Shown here: piece by piece, positions 1 through 10,200 of the stretch
How positions within the stretch are numbered: the first letter of the stretch is position 1
Layout of the letters: every line of letters starts with the position of its first letter
DNA from: Brevibacillus agri
GTDB taxonomy: Bacteria > Bacillota > Bacilli > Brevibacillales > Brevibacillaceae
Assembly: GCF_004117055.1 (NCBI RefSeq)
Contig: NZ_CP026363.1
Span: 1,975,501 to 2,039,500, forward strand
Length of the DNA stretch: 64,000 nucleotides
Reading direction: 5' to 3'
The notes under the pieces: generated by a model
Told to the model about the DNA's origin: nothing
Database searches by the model: none
The model's input: only the letters and a program-made list of their open reading frames with translations
Program-made: the position numbers and the translations under genes

Positions 1-550
1 CGCGGCGACCCATCTCGATTTGCAGGAGCGGGTCGCGGCCGGGCTGTTTCGCCTCGATTTGTACTACCGTCTGCACGTCATCCCGATCCGCTTGCCCTCC
101 TTGCGCGAGCGCCGGGAGGATATTTTGCCGTTGGCAAACGACTTTTTGGCGACGTACGCGAAAAAGCTGGGCAAAGCGATCTGCGGTTTTTCCCAGGACA
201 CACGGTCTTTGCTCTTTTGCCACGACTGGCCGGGCAATGTCCGCGAATTGGCCAACGTGATCGGGTACGCCGTCAATATGGAGGCGACGGCCTGGGTGCA
301 GGTCGGAAGCTTGCCCGCTCAGATGATGCAGTTGCAGGCGGCTGCGGCCACTGAGAAGGCGTGGACGGAAAACGGTGGTGGGGCCGGGCAAAAGCAAATC
401 GTCACGCTCAAAGAGCTGGAGCGCTCCGCGATCGCCCGAGCGATGCAGGAGGTGCGGCAGCGAAACGGCCGCAAAGAGGAGGCGGCGGCGCTGCTTGGCA
501 TCAGTCGGGCTACGCTGTTTCGAAAAGTGCGGGAGTACGGGCTGTCCTGA
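1..550 (+). CDS. Sigma-54-dependent transcriptional activator, C-terminal part
   Basis: The frame is open from the first bases of the window, so only the C-terminal ~182 residues are present. The start of the fragment (FRLDLYYRLHVIPIRLPSLR) is the arginine-finger/sensor end of the AAA+ domain of NtrC-type activators. It is followed by the WPGNVREL motif and a C-terminal Fis-type helix-turn-helix (LLGISRATLFRKVREYG). Such proteins bind upstream enhancer sites and use ATP to open promoters held by sigma-54 RNA polymerase. The sensory domain lies outside the window, so the signal cannot be named. A hairpin with a T-tract follows about 40 bases downstream. The family call is very secure; the regulon is unknown. 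Confidence 0.93.
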   Translation, partial: AATHLDLQERVAAGLFRLDLYYRLHVIPIRLPSLRERREDILPLANDFLATYAKKLGKAICGFSQDTRSLLFCHDWPGNVRELANVIGYAVNMEATAWVQVGSLPAQMMQLQAAAATEKAWTENGGGAGQKQIVTLKELERSAIARAMQEVRQRNGRKEEAAALLGISRATLFRKVREYGLS

Positions 551-589
551 TTCGCCCGGCGCTCTTGCTGTCGTCTCGTTTTGCGGCAC

Positions 590-617
590 AGCCGGCCCAG
601 GAGGGGACCGGCTTTTT
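590..617 (+). terminator. Intrinsic terminator after the sigma-54 activator gene
   Basis: A six-pair stem (AGCCGG/CCGGCT) is followed by five T residues. It separates the activator gene from lepB. Confidence 0.7.
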
Positions 618-696
618 GGATTGGCCGCATTTTATGGTATGATGGTGGGTAGAGAGCAGGGGGAACGAAGAAGCAAGAGAGGAGTGGCATTGCACA

Positions 697-1260
697 ATGA
701 AAGAGATCATGGGATGGATTCGTTCGATTGCTTTTGCAGTCGTTTTCGCCCTGGTCCTTGGAATCTTCGTGTTTCAGCCTTACAAGGTTGACGGTCATTC
801 CATGGACCCGACCTTGCAGGATCAGCAGCGCATATACGTGTCCAAGCTGCCGCATACGTTTTCGTACTTGCCGGACTACGGCGAAATCGTGGTCATCGAC
901 AGCCGCGTGGAGCGCGAGCGGTCCTTTTTGGACGATGTCCTCAGCCATCCGTTGGTGGCGCTGTTGACGGGCACGGCAGAAGACCATTCGATGTACGTCA
1001 AACGCGTCATCGGCAGACCGGGCGACGTGCTGGAGTTCAAAAACAACCAGGTGTACCGCAACGGCGAAGCGCTCGAGGAGCCGTATATCAAGGAGACGAT
1101 GCAGTACGTGGCTGACGGCAAATGGAAGGTGCCCGCAGACCACATTTTCGTCATGGGAGACAACCGCAACCACAGCACGGATTCCCGGGACATCGGCTTT
1201 ATTCCGCTCGACCACATCATGGGCACGATGATCGAAAACCCGTTTAAGACACAAGAATAG
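697..1260 (+). CDS. lepB: Signal peptidase I
   Basis: This 187-residue protein is a type I signal peptidase, the membrane serine protease that removes signal peptides from exported proteins. It has one N-terminal membrane segment (about residues 8-26), then the catalytic serine in GHSMDPTL (Ser35) and the general-base lysine in YVKRVIGRPGD (Lys102). The later GDNRNHSTDSRDIG box is the conserved family box E. The length and single membrane anchor match the Bacillus SipS/SipT class rather than the longer two-anchor enterobacterial LepB. GGAG lies 12 bases before the ATG. The gene has its own terminator and appears monocistronic. Confidence 0.96.
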   Translation: MKEIMGWIRSIAFAVVFALVLGIFVFQPYKVDGHSMDPTLQDQQRIYVSKLPHTFSYLPDYGEIVVIDSRVERERSFLDDVLSHPLVALLTGTAEDHSMYVKRVIGRPGDVLEFKNNQVYRNGEALEEPYIKETMQYVADGKWKVPADHIFVMGDNRNHSTDSRDIGFIPLDHIMGTMIENPFKTQE

Positions 1261-1269
1261 AGCAAGGAG

Positions 1270-1302
1270 CAAAGGTTGTCCGCGAGAGGGCAACCTTTGT
1301 TT
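1270..1302 (+). terminator. Intrinsic terminator after lepB
   Basis: A nine-pair stem (CAAAGGTTG/CAACCTTTG) with a short T-rich tail lies directly after the lepB stop. Confidence 0.7.
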
Positions 1303-1354
1303 GCCAAAAGAGCTGTCGCATTTTTTGGACAAAGCGGGGAAAGGAGTGCTGCAA

Positions 1355-2851
1355 ATGCCCAGTTTGCTGATTGCGGACAGGGACCCGACAGAGCGGGCAG
1401 GGCTCAGTTGGCTCGTCTCAAGCTGCGCCATCCCGTACGACAAGGTGCACAGCGCAGGGACGACGGCAGAGCTGTTTCAGGCGATGGAATCGCATACTCC
1501 CGAGGTCGTCTGCATCGAGCTGGACATGATCGACAAGGCGCACTGGGAGCGCCTGAAGCTGCTGGTTGCCCAGTATCGGCCGACGGTGCTCGTCACCACC
1601 TCGGAAGCGACGTTCGAGCGGGCGATGCAAGGCATCGAGCTGTCTGCGCGCGACCTGTGGCTGAAGCCGCAAACCCCGGAGTACATCCGCCGCGTGCTGA
1701 CGCGCTCTTGTCAGGAGCGGGCAGGGGACGCGCGCATCGACCAGGGGGCCGGGAGCATCCAGGGACGGCGCGGGGAGATTTCGTACCGCGACTTGTTTTT
1801 GCCGGGGCAGTCGCCGCTCGGCGGACATACGGTCATGCTCGCGCAGTTGGAAGACGCGAAAAGACACCCGGAGCTGTTGCGTTTTTTCGCGGACTATCCG
1901 TTTCGCGACGAGCCAGTGCTGCTGCCGACAGGTGACGCGATTGTCGCCGTCTTTCCCGCGGAGACGGCGCTTGCCTGGCCGCAGTGGCACCAGTTTGGCA
2001 AGCGGTTGCTGATGGACTGGGAGGCGACGAGCGACGCCCCGCTGTTTCTCGTCATTTACAAGGCGGAAGACGCCGGACAGAGCTTGCAGCAAAAATACGA
2101 GCAGGCGAGCCAGGCGTTGCAACTGCGCTTTTTCAAAGGCTATCGGCAGGTGAGCATGGTCGACGGAAAGGTCAACTGGACGATGCTTGATCCGTTCCTG
2201 ACGCCAGCCGAGCAGCGGGCGTGGATCGACATGCTGCACAGCGGCAATCGCGAGCAGCTCAAGCAGTGGCTGTACGCGCATTTTTTTTACAAGGACGAGC
2301 CGTATCCCGAGCCGGGACTGTTGCGCATTCGGTTGACGAGCATTTTGGCCCAGGTGAGGCGCTACATGAAGTCGCACGGGCTGGACAGCGCCTTTCTGGA
2401 AGAGGGGTACCACCGCGTATTCGAGACGATTTTGTACGCGCCGATTTTGTATCGCATCGTAACCGAGCTGCTTTTGTTTATCAACCAACTGCTCGATACC
2501 GCAAACGACCGCAGCGACGAGGGCAGGGCAGACGTGATCGAGCAGGCTATGCGCTACATGGAAGGGCGCTATACCGACCCGGCTCTGCGGCTGGAGGATG
2601 TCGCCCGGCACGTCGACCGCAGTCCGGCTTACTTCAGCACGCTGTTTGCGCAAAAGCAGGGCAGCTCCTTCCGGCAAGTTTTGACGGCGATGCGCGTGAA
2701 GGAAGCGCAGCGGCTGCTGCTGGAAACGGCTCTGTCCGTGCAGGAGGTGGCGGAGCGCAGCGGGTTCGTCAACGCCAATTACTTTAGTAAAATTTTTAAG
2801 GAAAAGACGGGTACAACCCCACGTTTGTTACGAAATCAAAAGAAAAGATAG
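1355..2851 (+). CDS. AraC-family regulator with receiver-like N-terminus
   Basis: This is a 498-residue YesN-like regulator. The ATG at 1355 is preferred over an upstream in-frame ATG at 1301 because AAGGAG sits eight bases before it. The N-terminus (LLIADRDPTERAGLSWLV) resembles a response-regulator receiver fold, but where the phospho-accepting aspartate is expected the sequence reads CIELDMI, so phosphorylation is uncertain. A long linker without recognisable motifs precedes a C-terminal pair of AraC helix-turn-helices (residues ~400-495, ending YFSKIFKEKTGTTPRLL). It stands directly upstream of hutUIG in the same direction, so it may control histidine use; that is inference from position. 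No sensor kinase gene is adjacent. Confidence 0.85.
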   Translation: MPSLLIADRDPTERAGLSWLVSSCAIPYDKVHSAGTTAELFQAMESHTPEVVCIELDMIDKAHWERLKLLVAQYRPTVLVTTSEATFERAMQGIELSARDLWLKPQTPEYIRRVLTRSCQERAGDARIDQGAGSIQGRRGEISYRDLFLPGQSPLGGHTVMLAQLEDAKRHPELLRFFADYPFRDEPVLLPTGDAIVAVFPAETALAWPQWHQFGKRLLMDWEATSDAPLFLVIYKAEDAGQSLQQKYEQASQALQLRFFKGYRQVSMVDGKVNWTMLDPFLTPAEQRAWIDMLHSGNREQLKQWLYAHFFYKDEPYPEPGLLRIRLTSILAQVRRYMKSHGLDSAFLEEGYHRVFETILYAPILYRIVTELLLFINQLLDTANDRSDEGRADVIEQAMRYMEGRYTDPALRLEDVARHVDRSPAYFSTLFAQKQGSSFRQVLTAMRVKEAQRLLLETALSVQEVAERSGFVNANYFSKIFKEKTGTTPRLLRNQKKR

Positions 2852-2933
2852 AAATCGAAAGAAAAGGGAGATTTTTCGAAAATTCCATCTGTATTGCCTG
2901 AAGCAATCGAAAGAAGAGGCACCAAATCGAAAG
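2833..2933 (+). repeat. Four copies of an AATCRAAAG motif before hutU
   Basis: AATCAAAAG or AATCGAAAG occurs within 10-bp units beginning at 2833, 2852, 2904 and 2924. The two pairs have 19- and 20-base spacing, about two helical turns. The first copy overlaps the end of the AraC-type gene and the last lies in the terminator loop. Direct repeats at this spacing are typical of AraC-family operators, but no binding is shown by sequence alone. Confidence 0.4.
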
Positions 2934-2948
2934 CATGGTGCCTTTTTT
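2917..2948 (+). terminator. Intrinsic terminator between the AraC-type gene and hutU
   Basis: An eight-pair stem AGGCACCA/TGGTGCCT is followed by six T residues. It makes the regulator gene and the hut operon separate transcription units, or it attenuates read-through between them. Confidence 0.85.
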
Positions 2949-3015
2949 GCGTTTCCCGGCGCTTTTACAATAAAGCCAAGAGATACACATTCTACGGAAA
3001 GCAGGTGGATTTTCG

Positions 3016-4686
3016 ATGACAACGACACAATCCATTGAACAGATGATAAAGGCATACTCGGGGACCGAGCTGCATACAAAAGGCTGGGTGCAGGAAGCGG
3101 CGCTGCGCATGCTGTTGAACAACCTGAACCCTGACGTGGCCGAGCGCACAGAAGATTTGGTCGTGTACGGCGGAATCGGGAAAGCGGCGCGCAACTGGGA
3201 ATGTTTCGATGCGATTGTCAAAACATTGCAAACATTGGAGAGCGACGAGACGCTGCTGATCCAGTCGGGCAAACCGGTGGCGGTGTTCAAGTCGCACACC
3301 GATGCGCCGCGCGTGCTGCTCGCGAACTCCAACCTGGTGCCAGCCTGGGCCAACTGGGAGCACTTCCACGAGCTGGACAAAAAAGGCTTGATGATGTACG
3401 GGCAAATGACAGCCGGAAGCTGGATTTACATCGGCAGCCAGGGGATTGTGCAAGGCACGTATGAGACGTTTGCGGAGCTTGCCCGCCAACATTTTGCAGG
3501 CACGCTCGCAGGGACGATCACCGTCACGGCCGGGCTCGGCGGCATGGGCGGCGCGCAGCCTTTGGCCGTATCGCTCAACGGCGGCGTGAGCATCAACATC
3601 GAGGTAGACCGCACCCGCATCCAGCGCAGACTGGATACGCGCTATCTCGATGTGATGACAGAGAGCCTCGACGAAGCGATCCAGATGGCGGAGACGGCCA
3701 AGCGGGAGAAAAAAGGCATTTCGATCGGGCTGCTCGGCAATGCCCCGGAAGTGCTGAACGCGATGCTTGCCAAGGGCTTCATCCCGGACGTGTTGACCGA
3801 CCAGACTTCTTCGCACGATCCGCTCAACGGCTACATCCCGGAAGGCATGAGTCTCGAAGCGGCGGCAGAGCTGCGCACGCGCGATCCGAAGGAGTATGAG
3901 AGACGCTCCAAGGCGAGCATCGCCAATCACGTTCGCGCCATGCTGGCTATGCAGGAAAAAGGAGCCGTCACTTTTGACTACGGCAACAACATCAGACAGG
4001 TGGCGAAAAACGAAGGCGTCGAGGAGGCGTTCCGCTTCCCTGGCTTCGTGCCCGCCTATATCCGTCCGCAGTTTTGCGAGGGCAAAGGGCCGTTCCGCTG
4101 GGTCGCGCTGTCCGGCGATCCCGAGGACATTTACAAGACCGACGAAGTGATTCTCCGCGAGTTTTCCTACAATACGCATCTGTGCAACTGGATTCGCATG
4201 GCGCAGGAACGCATTCAGTTCCAGGGGCTGCCGTCCCGCATTTGCTGGCTGGGCTACGGCGAGCGCGCGCGGTTTGGCCAGATCATCAACGACATGGTAG
4301 CGCGCGGCGAGCTGAAAGCGCCGATCGTCATCGGCCGCGACCACCTCGACTCCGGCTCCGTCGCCTCGCCCAACCGCGAGACGGAAGCGATGAAGGACGG
4401 CAGCGACGCGGTGTCCGACTGGCCGATCCTGAATGCGATGATGAATGCGGTAGGTGGCGCGAGCTGGGTATCTGTCCATCACGGCGGCGGTGTCGGCATG
4501 GGTTACTCCTTGCATGCGGGAATGGTCATCGTGGCAGACGGCACGCCGGAAGCCGCCCGCCGACTGGAGCGCGTCCTGACCACCGATCCGGGGATGGGCA
4601 TCGTGCGTCATGCGGATGCCGGCTACGAGCTGGCGATTCGCACCGCGAAGGAAAAAGGCGTCAACATCCCGATGTTGGAGGAGTAA
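3016..4686 (+). CDS. hutU: Urocanate hydratase
   Basis: The 556-residue protein has the family's usual length. It hydrates urocanate to 4-imidazolone-5-propanoate, the second step of histidine breakdown, using tightly bound NAD+ as an electrophile. The NAD-binding glycine-rich segment ([18 protein letters not shown]) lies at about residues 173-190. The conserved active-site region containing [15 protein letters not shown] and the [16 protein letters not shown] box follow later. Histidine ammonia-lyase, which would supply urocanate, is not in this window. The next gene, hutI, starts six bases after the stop with its ribosome site inside the hutU 3' end, which indicates translational coupling. 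Confidence 0.97.
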   Translation: MTTTQSIEQMIKAYSGTELHTKGWVQEAALRMLLNNLNPDVAERTEDLVVYGGIGKAARNWECFDAIVKTLQTLESDETLLIQSGKPVAVFKSHTDAPRVLLANSNLVPAWANWEHFHELDKKGLMMYGQMTAGSWIYIGSQGIVQGTYETFAELARQHFAGTLAGTITVTAGLGGMGGAQPLAVSLNGGVSINIEVDRTRIQRRLDTRYLDVMTESLDEAIQMAETAKREKKGISIGLLGNAPEVLNAMLAKGFIPDVLTDQTSSHDPLNGYIPEGMSLEAAAELRTRDPKEYERRSKASIANHVRAMLAMQEKGAVTFDYGNNIRQVAKNEGVEEAFRFPGFVPAYIRPQFCEGKGPFRWVALSGDPEDIYKTDEVILREFSYNTHLCNWIRMAQERIQFQGLPSRICWLGYGERARFGQIINDMVARGELKAPIVIGRDHLDSGSVASPNRETEAMKDGSDAVSDWPILNAMMNAVGGASWVSVHHGGGVGMGYSLHAGMVIVADGTPEAARRLERVLTTDPGMGIVRHADAGYELAIRTAKEKGVNIPMLEE

Positions 4687-4692
4687 ACAGCG

Positions 4693-5967
4693 ATGAAAAA
4701 ACCAGTATGGATTCGCCATGCCAGCCAGCTCGCCACGTTGGCTGGCGGGTCTTCTGCTCCGGTGACAGGGGCCAGAATGAACGAGCTGGCGATTATTGAG
4801 GACGGCAGCGTATGGCTGGAAAACGGCGTGATCGAGCGGGTCGGCACCGACGACGAACTGGCGAGCGTCTACCGCGAGCGGGCGCATGAAGCAGACGTCA
4901 TCGACGCCACGGGCAAGCTGGTCACGCCAGGCTTGATCGACCCGCATACGCACCTCGTGCATGCGGGTACGAGACAAAACGAGTTCAACATGCGCTTGAA
5001 CGGCGCGACGTACATGGAAATCATGAACAACGGCGGCGGCATCCACGCGACGACCGCGGCGACGAGACAGGCGACACACGAAGAGCTGTATGCCGAGAGC
5101 AAGCGGCGGCTCGACCAGTTTTTGCTGCACGGGGTGACGACCGTCGAGGCCAAGAGCGGCTACGGCCTCACCCTGGAGGACGAACTCAAGCAGCTTGAAG
5201 TAGCGAAAAAGCTGCATGAAGAGCATCCGGTCGATCTCGTCAGCACGTTCATGGGCGCACATGCGGTTCCGCGCGAGTACAAGGAAACGCCGGATGCGTT
5301 TGTCGATTTGGTCATCGAGCAAATGATTCCCGAGGTCGCGCGGCGCAAGCTGGCTGTTTTCAACGACGTGTTTTGCGAGCGCGGCGTCTTTACCCCCGAG
5401 CAGTCGCGGCGCATTCTCGAAGCAGGAATGCGCCACGGCCTGCTGCCGAAAATCCACGCGGATGAAATCGAGCCGTACGAAGGCGCGGAGTTGGCGGCTT
5501 CGCTCGGCGCCGTATCTGCCGATCATTTGCTGCGCGCCTCCGATCGCGGGATCGAGCTGATGGCAGAGGCAGGCGTGATCGCGGTGCTGTTGCCAGGCAC
5601 AGCTTTTTTCCTGATGGCAGAGTCTGCGAACGGACGCAAAATGATTGACCGCGGTGTGGCAGTCGCGATCTCGACCGACTGCAACCCTGGCTCCTCGCCG
5701 ACTGTCTCGCTGCCGCTGATGATGAATCTCGGCTGCCTGAAAATGGGGATGACTCCGGCAGAAGTGTTGACGGCCGCGACGATCAACGCCGCACACGCCA
5801 TCCGCTGCGCGCACGAGGTCGGCAGCATCGAGGTCGGGAAAAAAGCGGACATCGCCATTTTTGACGTGCCTGACTTCATGACCTTGCAATATCGCTACGG
5901 CGTCAACCACGTAGACACGGTCATCAAGCAGGGCACGGTCGTCGTCGCGGGAGGGAGACGCGTATGA
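4693..5967 (+). CDS. hutI: Imidazolonepropionase
   Basis: This 424-residue amidohydrolase opens the imidazolone ring to N-formimidoyl-L-glutamate, the third step of histidine degradation. The metal-binding signature DPHTHLVHAG (His85, His87) follows the N-terminal beta sandwich. Further metal and catalytic positions are visible as HADEIEPYEGAELA and the ISTDCNPGSSP box with its conserved aspartate. GGAGGAG at the end of hutU provides the ribosome site. Its last four bases overlap hutG (ATGA), so the two are translated together. Confidence 0.97.
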   Translation: MKKPVWIRHASQLATLAGGSSAPVTGARMNELAIIEDGSVWLENGVIERVGTDDELASVYRERAHEADVIDATGKLVTPGLIDPHTHLVHAGTRQNEFNMRLNGATYMEIMNNGGGIHATTAATRQATHEELYAESKRRLDQFLLHGVTTVEAKSGYGLTLEDELKQLEVAKKLHEEHPVDLVSTFMGAHAVPREYKETPDAFVDLVIEQMIPEVARRKLAVFNDVFCERGVFTPEQSRRILEAGMRHGLLPKIHADEIEPYEGAELAASLGAVSADHLLRASDRGIELMAEAGVIAVLLPGTAFFLMAESANGRKMIDRGVAVAISTDCNPGSSPTVSLPLMMNLGCLKMGMTPAEVLTAATINAAHAIRCAHEVGSIEVGKKADIAIFDVPDFMTLQYRYGVNHVDTVIKQGTVVVAGGRRV

Positions 5968-6965
5968 CAGCAGGGTACCCGTATCCGCTCCTGAAGCCGC
6001 CCAGCTTTTCCTGGGACCGGAGCGCAGCGCCTACCGAGCCAAAAGTAAGCGAGTGGATTGCAACGCTCGATCCGGCGACGGCGGGCAGCACCGACTGGAG
6101 CGACTACGACGTGGCGCTCCTTGGGGTGCCGCTGTCGCGCTCGTCCATTTCGGCCTCGGCAGCGAGCGAGAATCCGGACGCGATGCGGCGGGCGTGGAAG
6201 TATTTTACGACCTACAATCTCGATCACGACGTGGACTTGCAGCCGCTGCGCGTCGTCGACCTCGGCGACGTCAGGCAGCATGTGACCGACATCGCCCAGT
6301 GCCATCGCAACATCCGGGAAGCGATGGCGCACATGCGCACGCACCATCCGCAGCTTTTGCCCGTGATGCTGGGCGGCGATCATTCGATCACGGCGATGCT
6401 CATCAAAGGCTACAAGGACGTCCATCCCGACGAGCGGGTGGGCATCCTGCAACTGGACACGCATTTTGACCTGCGCGACCTGGCGGATAACGGCCCCTCG
6501 AACGGCACGCCGATCCGCAATCTGATCGAGAGCGGCACGATTTGCGCGCGGGATGTGCACAACATCGGGCTGCACGGCTTTTTCAACGCCCGCTCGCTCA
6601 AAGCATACGCCGACGAAACAGGCGTGCGCTATACGACGCTTCGCCAGGCGCGGCAAAAAGGGGTGGCCCGGACGGTGCAGGAAGCGCTGGAGCAACTCGC
6701 GGGCCAGGTGGACACGATCTATTTGACCGTGGACATGGATGTACTCGATTGCAGCTACGGCCCGGGGGTTCCTGCTTCCACGCCCGGCGGCATGCACAGC
6801 GACGAACTGTTCGAAGCTGTCTACGCGGCAGGGCTGCATCCGAAGGTCAAGGCGATGGACCTCGTCTGTCTCGACCCGTACAAGGACCGCGCTGAAGCGA
6901 CGGTCAAGACGGCTGTTCACGTGCTGCTGTCGTTTTTGACCGGATTTCGCCAGCGCGAACAATAA
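5964..6965 (+). CDS. hutG: Formimidoylglutamase
   Basis: A 333-residue member of the arginase/agmatinase family. It hydrolyses N-formimidoyl-glutamate to glutamate and formamide, completing the hut pathway by the one-step route found in Bacillus. Manganese ligands are visible in GGDHSIT, LDTHFDLRD and VDMDVLDCSYGPGVP. The start overlaps the hutI stop by four bases. A terminator directly follows, so the operon as seen is hutU-hutI-hutG, without hutH, hutP or a histidine permease (hutM). Confidence 0.95.
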   Translation: MTAGYPYPLLKPPSFSWDRSAAPTEPKVSEWIATLDPATAGSTDWSDYDVALLGVPLSRSSISASAASENPDAMRRAWKYFTTYNLDHDVDLQPLRVVDLGDVRQHVTDIAQCHRNIREAMAHMRTHHPQLLPVMLGGDHSITAMLIKGYKDVHPDERVGILQLDTHFDLRDLADNGPSNGTPIRNLIESGTICARDVHNIGLHGFFNARSLKAYADETGVRYTTLRQARQKGVARTVQEALEQLAGQVDTIYLTVDMDVLDCSYGPGVPASTPGGMHSDELFEAVYAAGLHPKVKAMDLVCLDPYKDRAEATVKTAVHVLLSFLTGFRQREQ

Positions 6966-6977
6966 AAAAGCAAAGCC

Positions 6978-7027
6978 AAACCGCTGGTGCTCAGGCTCAT
7001 GCATGCCGGGCGAAACAGCGGTTTTTT
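6978..7027 (+). terminator. Terminator of the hut operon
   Basis: The stem AAACCGCTG/CAGCGGTTT has a 29-base loop and is followed by a T-run. The rest of the 271-base gap before the next gene shows only a possible TAAAAT -10 box near 7126. Confidence 0.8.
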
Positions 7028-7236
7028 CGTGGCGCTCGACACTCGTGCCGTACGGCGAGTGCTTCGCCAAAATAGCAACAAAAGAACTAACTTTAGTAAG
7101 GTTCACGCTGGAGCATCTTTTGCTAAAATTGGTTTGCCATTTCCTAGATGCCTGTCCCAAAGTATGCCAGGCGAACAGGCTGAAAAGAAACGAGTAAAAG
7201 CGCATCAACGGCGAAGGGAGGAATGAAGAGGACGAT

Positions 7237-10200
7237 ATGAAACGATTGCTTGCACGGCTGTTGTCGTTGCTGCTGATTTTTTCGCTGGCGCAGCCAATGG
7301 TGCCGCCTGCCGGAGCGAATCAGACTTCGGCCAAGGTCCCGGTGGGCGAAGATTTTTTTGTGGATACAGATGCCTATGAGCACGGAACACCCGACGGCGT
7401 AGGAAACTTGAATGCGATATTTGTCGGATATGCCGACTCTTTTGGGGCTGCCAATGCAGCTCTCAAGTTTCAGTTGGGGAGCGGTCAGGTTGATTTCAAC
7501 CGGAAAATCCAGTCGGCCTATTTGCGTCTTTTTCTGACTCAGGTGGATGCCTTCCAAGGAAAACCGTTTCTCGATCTTTACGCCGCCCAGAATGATTCCT
7601 GGACAGAGCGGGATGCTGTTCTTCCGCAAACCGCAGAGCTGATCGAGCGGATTACGGAATCCGGTCTGAGGCAGAATGACTGGGTATCGTTTGACGTGAC
7701 CGATTTTCTGCGGGAGCAGTCGGCGGATAAAGTAGCGAGCTTTGTGCTAAAAGGGCATCAGTTGCCGCCAGCGGGTGGCGCACCACGGATACAGGTCGCT
7801 TTTCTCGACAAGTCATCCGGTCAAACGGAAAAGATTCCGTACCTGGAGATCACCTATGCTCCGAACTCCCCGCCGACCGCTATTTCACTGAGCAACGATA
7901 GCGTCCCGGAAAATCTTCCGGCGGACACGCCGGTCGGCACGTTCAACGCGACAGACCCGGACAGCGAAGATCAGGGCAAATTGACGTTTGAGTTGACAGG
8001 CAACGAGCAAGGCGCCTTCAAGCTTGTCGGCAACGAGCTGTTCACCACGGCATCGTTTGACTATGAGACGAAAAGCAGCTATTCCATCGACGTCAAGGTG
8101 AGCGACTCCGCCGGAAACACGCTCACCAAAGCATTTACGATCCGGGTCGAGGATGTGCAGGAGCCGCCGACTTTTGCCGAGCTGACGATTAACGAGGGCA
8201 TGTTCTACACCAGCTTCAATCAGGTCAGTCTGAAAACGACAGTCACCGATCCTGATCTCGGCAAGCCGTTACAGGTGCGGTTCTCGAATGCCGCCGATCA
8301 ATGGACGGATGATTGGAAAGCTTACAGCCCGTCGTCTTCCTATCCCTGGACGTTAGCGGCGGGAGACGGAGTAAAGACGGTCTACATGCAGGCGCGGGAT
8401 GAAGCCGGCCATCAGATTTCCGCCAGCGCTACAATCACGCTGGACACGACCCCGCCACTCGTGACGGGAGTGGTCGACAGAGGCGATTACAAGGAGCCTG
8501 TGACGATCACCTTTAACGAAGGGACAGCGGTTCTGAACGGGGCCGCGATTGTCAGCGGCTACAAGGTGACAGCGGATGGCAACTATACGCTGAGAGTGAC
8601 AGATATGGCTGGAAACACGACGACGCTTTCGTTTTTTCTCGATACAACCGCTCCGACGGGATCCCTGCAGATCGAAAGCGGCCAATCGTTTACGACAAAG
8701 CGAAATGTTGTGTTGACGATCACGGGGACGGACGGGGAAGGCATCGGCCAGCTTCAGATGAACTTCTCCAACGATGGGGCCACCTGGTCCGGATGGGAGT
8801 GGCTTGCCGCCACGAAAGCATGGGAACTGAGCCCCGGAGACGGAAGCAAAACCGTGAAAATGAAGCTGAAAGACGGGCTGGGGCATGAGCGGGAATACGA
8901 GGACAGCATTACGCTGGATACGACTCCGCCAGAAGCCGCCCTGTCGATCAAAGGAACGAACGCTGCGAATACGGCGACTTCGTCTGCGACTGTCAAGCTG
9001 CTGATCGAAGCGACAGATGCGCAAGGCCCTGTAGAGATGACGCTCTCCAATACGGACGGCGTGTTTGCAGGCGGATGGCAGCCTGTCCAGCCTGAGCTGC
9101 AGTGGAAATTGAGCAGCGGCGACGGAAACAAAACGGTCTACGCCAAATTCCGCGACGCGGCGGGGCATGAAGTCACACGCTCTGCCAGCATTTTGCTGGA
9201 TACGGTTCCGCCGGAAGTGACAGGCGTTGCGGCTGGCAACTATTACAACCAGGAGGTCACCGTTCATTTTTCGGAAGGGACGGCTGTACTGAACGGCGAG
9301 CCGTTTGCGGATGGCGAGCAGATCAGCGAGGACGGCACGTACACGCTGGTTGTCACGGACGTGGCAGGCAATACCACGACCGTTTCCTTCACGGTTGACC
9401 GGACAAAGCCTGCGGGAACCTTCACGATCAACAATGGCGAGGACTGGACGAACACCCCGCAGGTCGTGCTGCAGTTGAATGTGACGGATATGTCCCCGAT
9501 GACGGCCGCCTTCGCCAATGACGCGGAAGGGTGGCAGCCATCCGAACCGTTTGCGGCTACGAAGTCGTGGACGCTCAGTTCCGGCGATGGGCAAAAGCGC
9601 GTGGCGGTCAAGCTGAGAGATGCGGCCGGGAACGAGGCGACATGGGAGGCGCACATTACGCTGGATCAAACCGCCCCGACCGGAAGCTTTACGATCAATG
9701 ACGACCAGAGCGTGACGAACGAGCGGCAGGTTGAACTGAAGCTGCAATACGCGGATGCGGACGATCAACTGCAAATGCGTTTCTCCCCTACAGGGACGAA
9801 TGACTGGTCGGACTGGGAGCCGGCGCAGCAGACGAAAGCGTGGGAGCTATCCACCGGAGACGGTACGAAAACAGTCTTTTTGCAACTGCGCGATCGCGCG
9901 GGCAACGTGCGCGACTTGCAAAAGTCTATCATGCTCGATACGACACCGCCTGTAGTCAGCGGGGTGACCCATGAGGGCGTGTACAACTCCGACCAGCAGA
10001 TTTCCTTTTCGGACGGGACGGCTACGTTGAACGACGCTCCTTTCCTTAGCGGAACAACCGTTACTGGGCACGGGCAGTACACGCTCGTCGTAACGGATGC
10101 GGCCGGAAACAAAACAACCATCTTTTTTACGATCGACAAGACGCCTTTGACGGGGACGCTCGCGATTAATCAGGGCGCGGCGTTCACAACCTCGCGCAAT

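Noticed and set aside
2992-5910. A 972-codon open frame on the minus strand opposite hutU and hutI
   Set aside because: It is antisense to two clear genes, rich in Arg/His/Gln as expected for a shadow frame in high-GC DNA, and has no recognisable domain.
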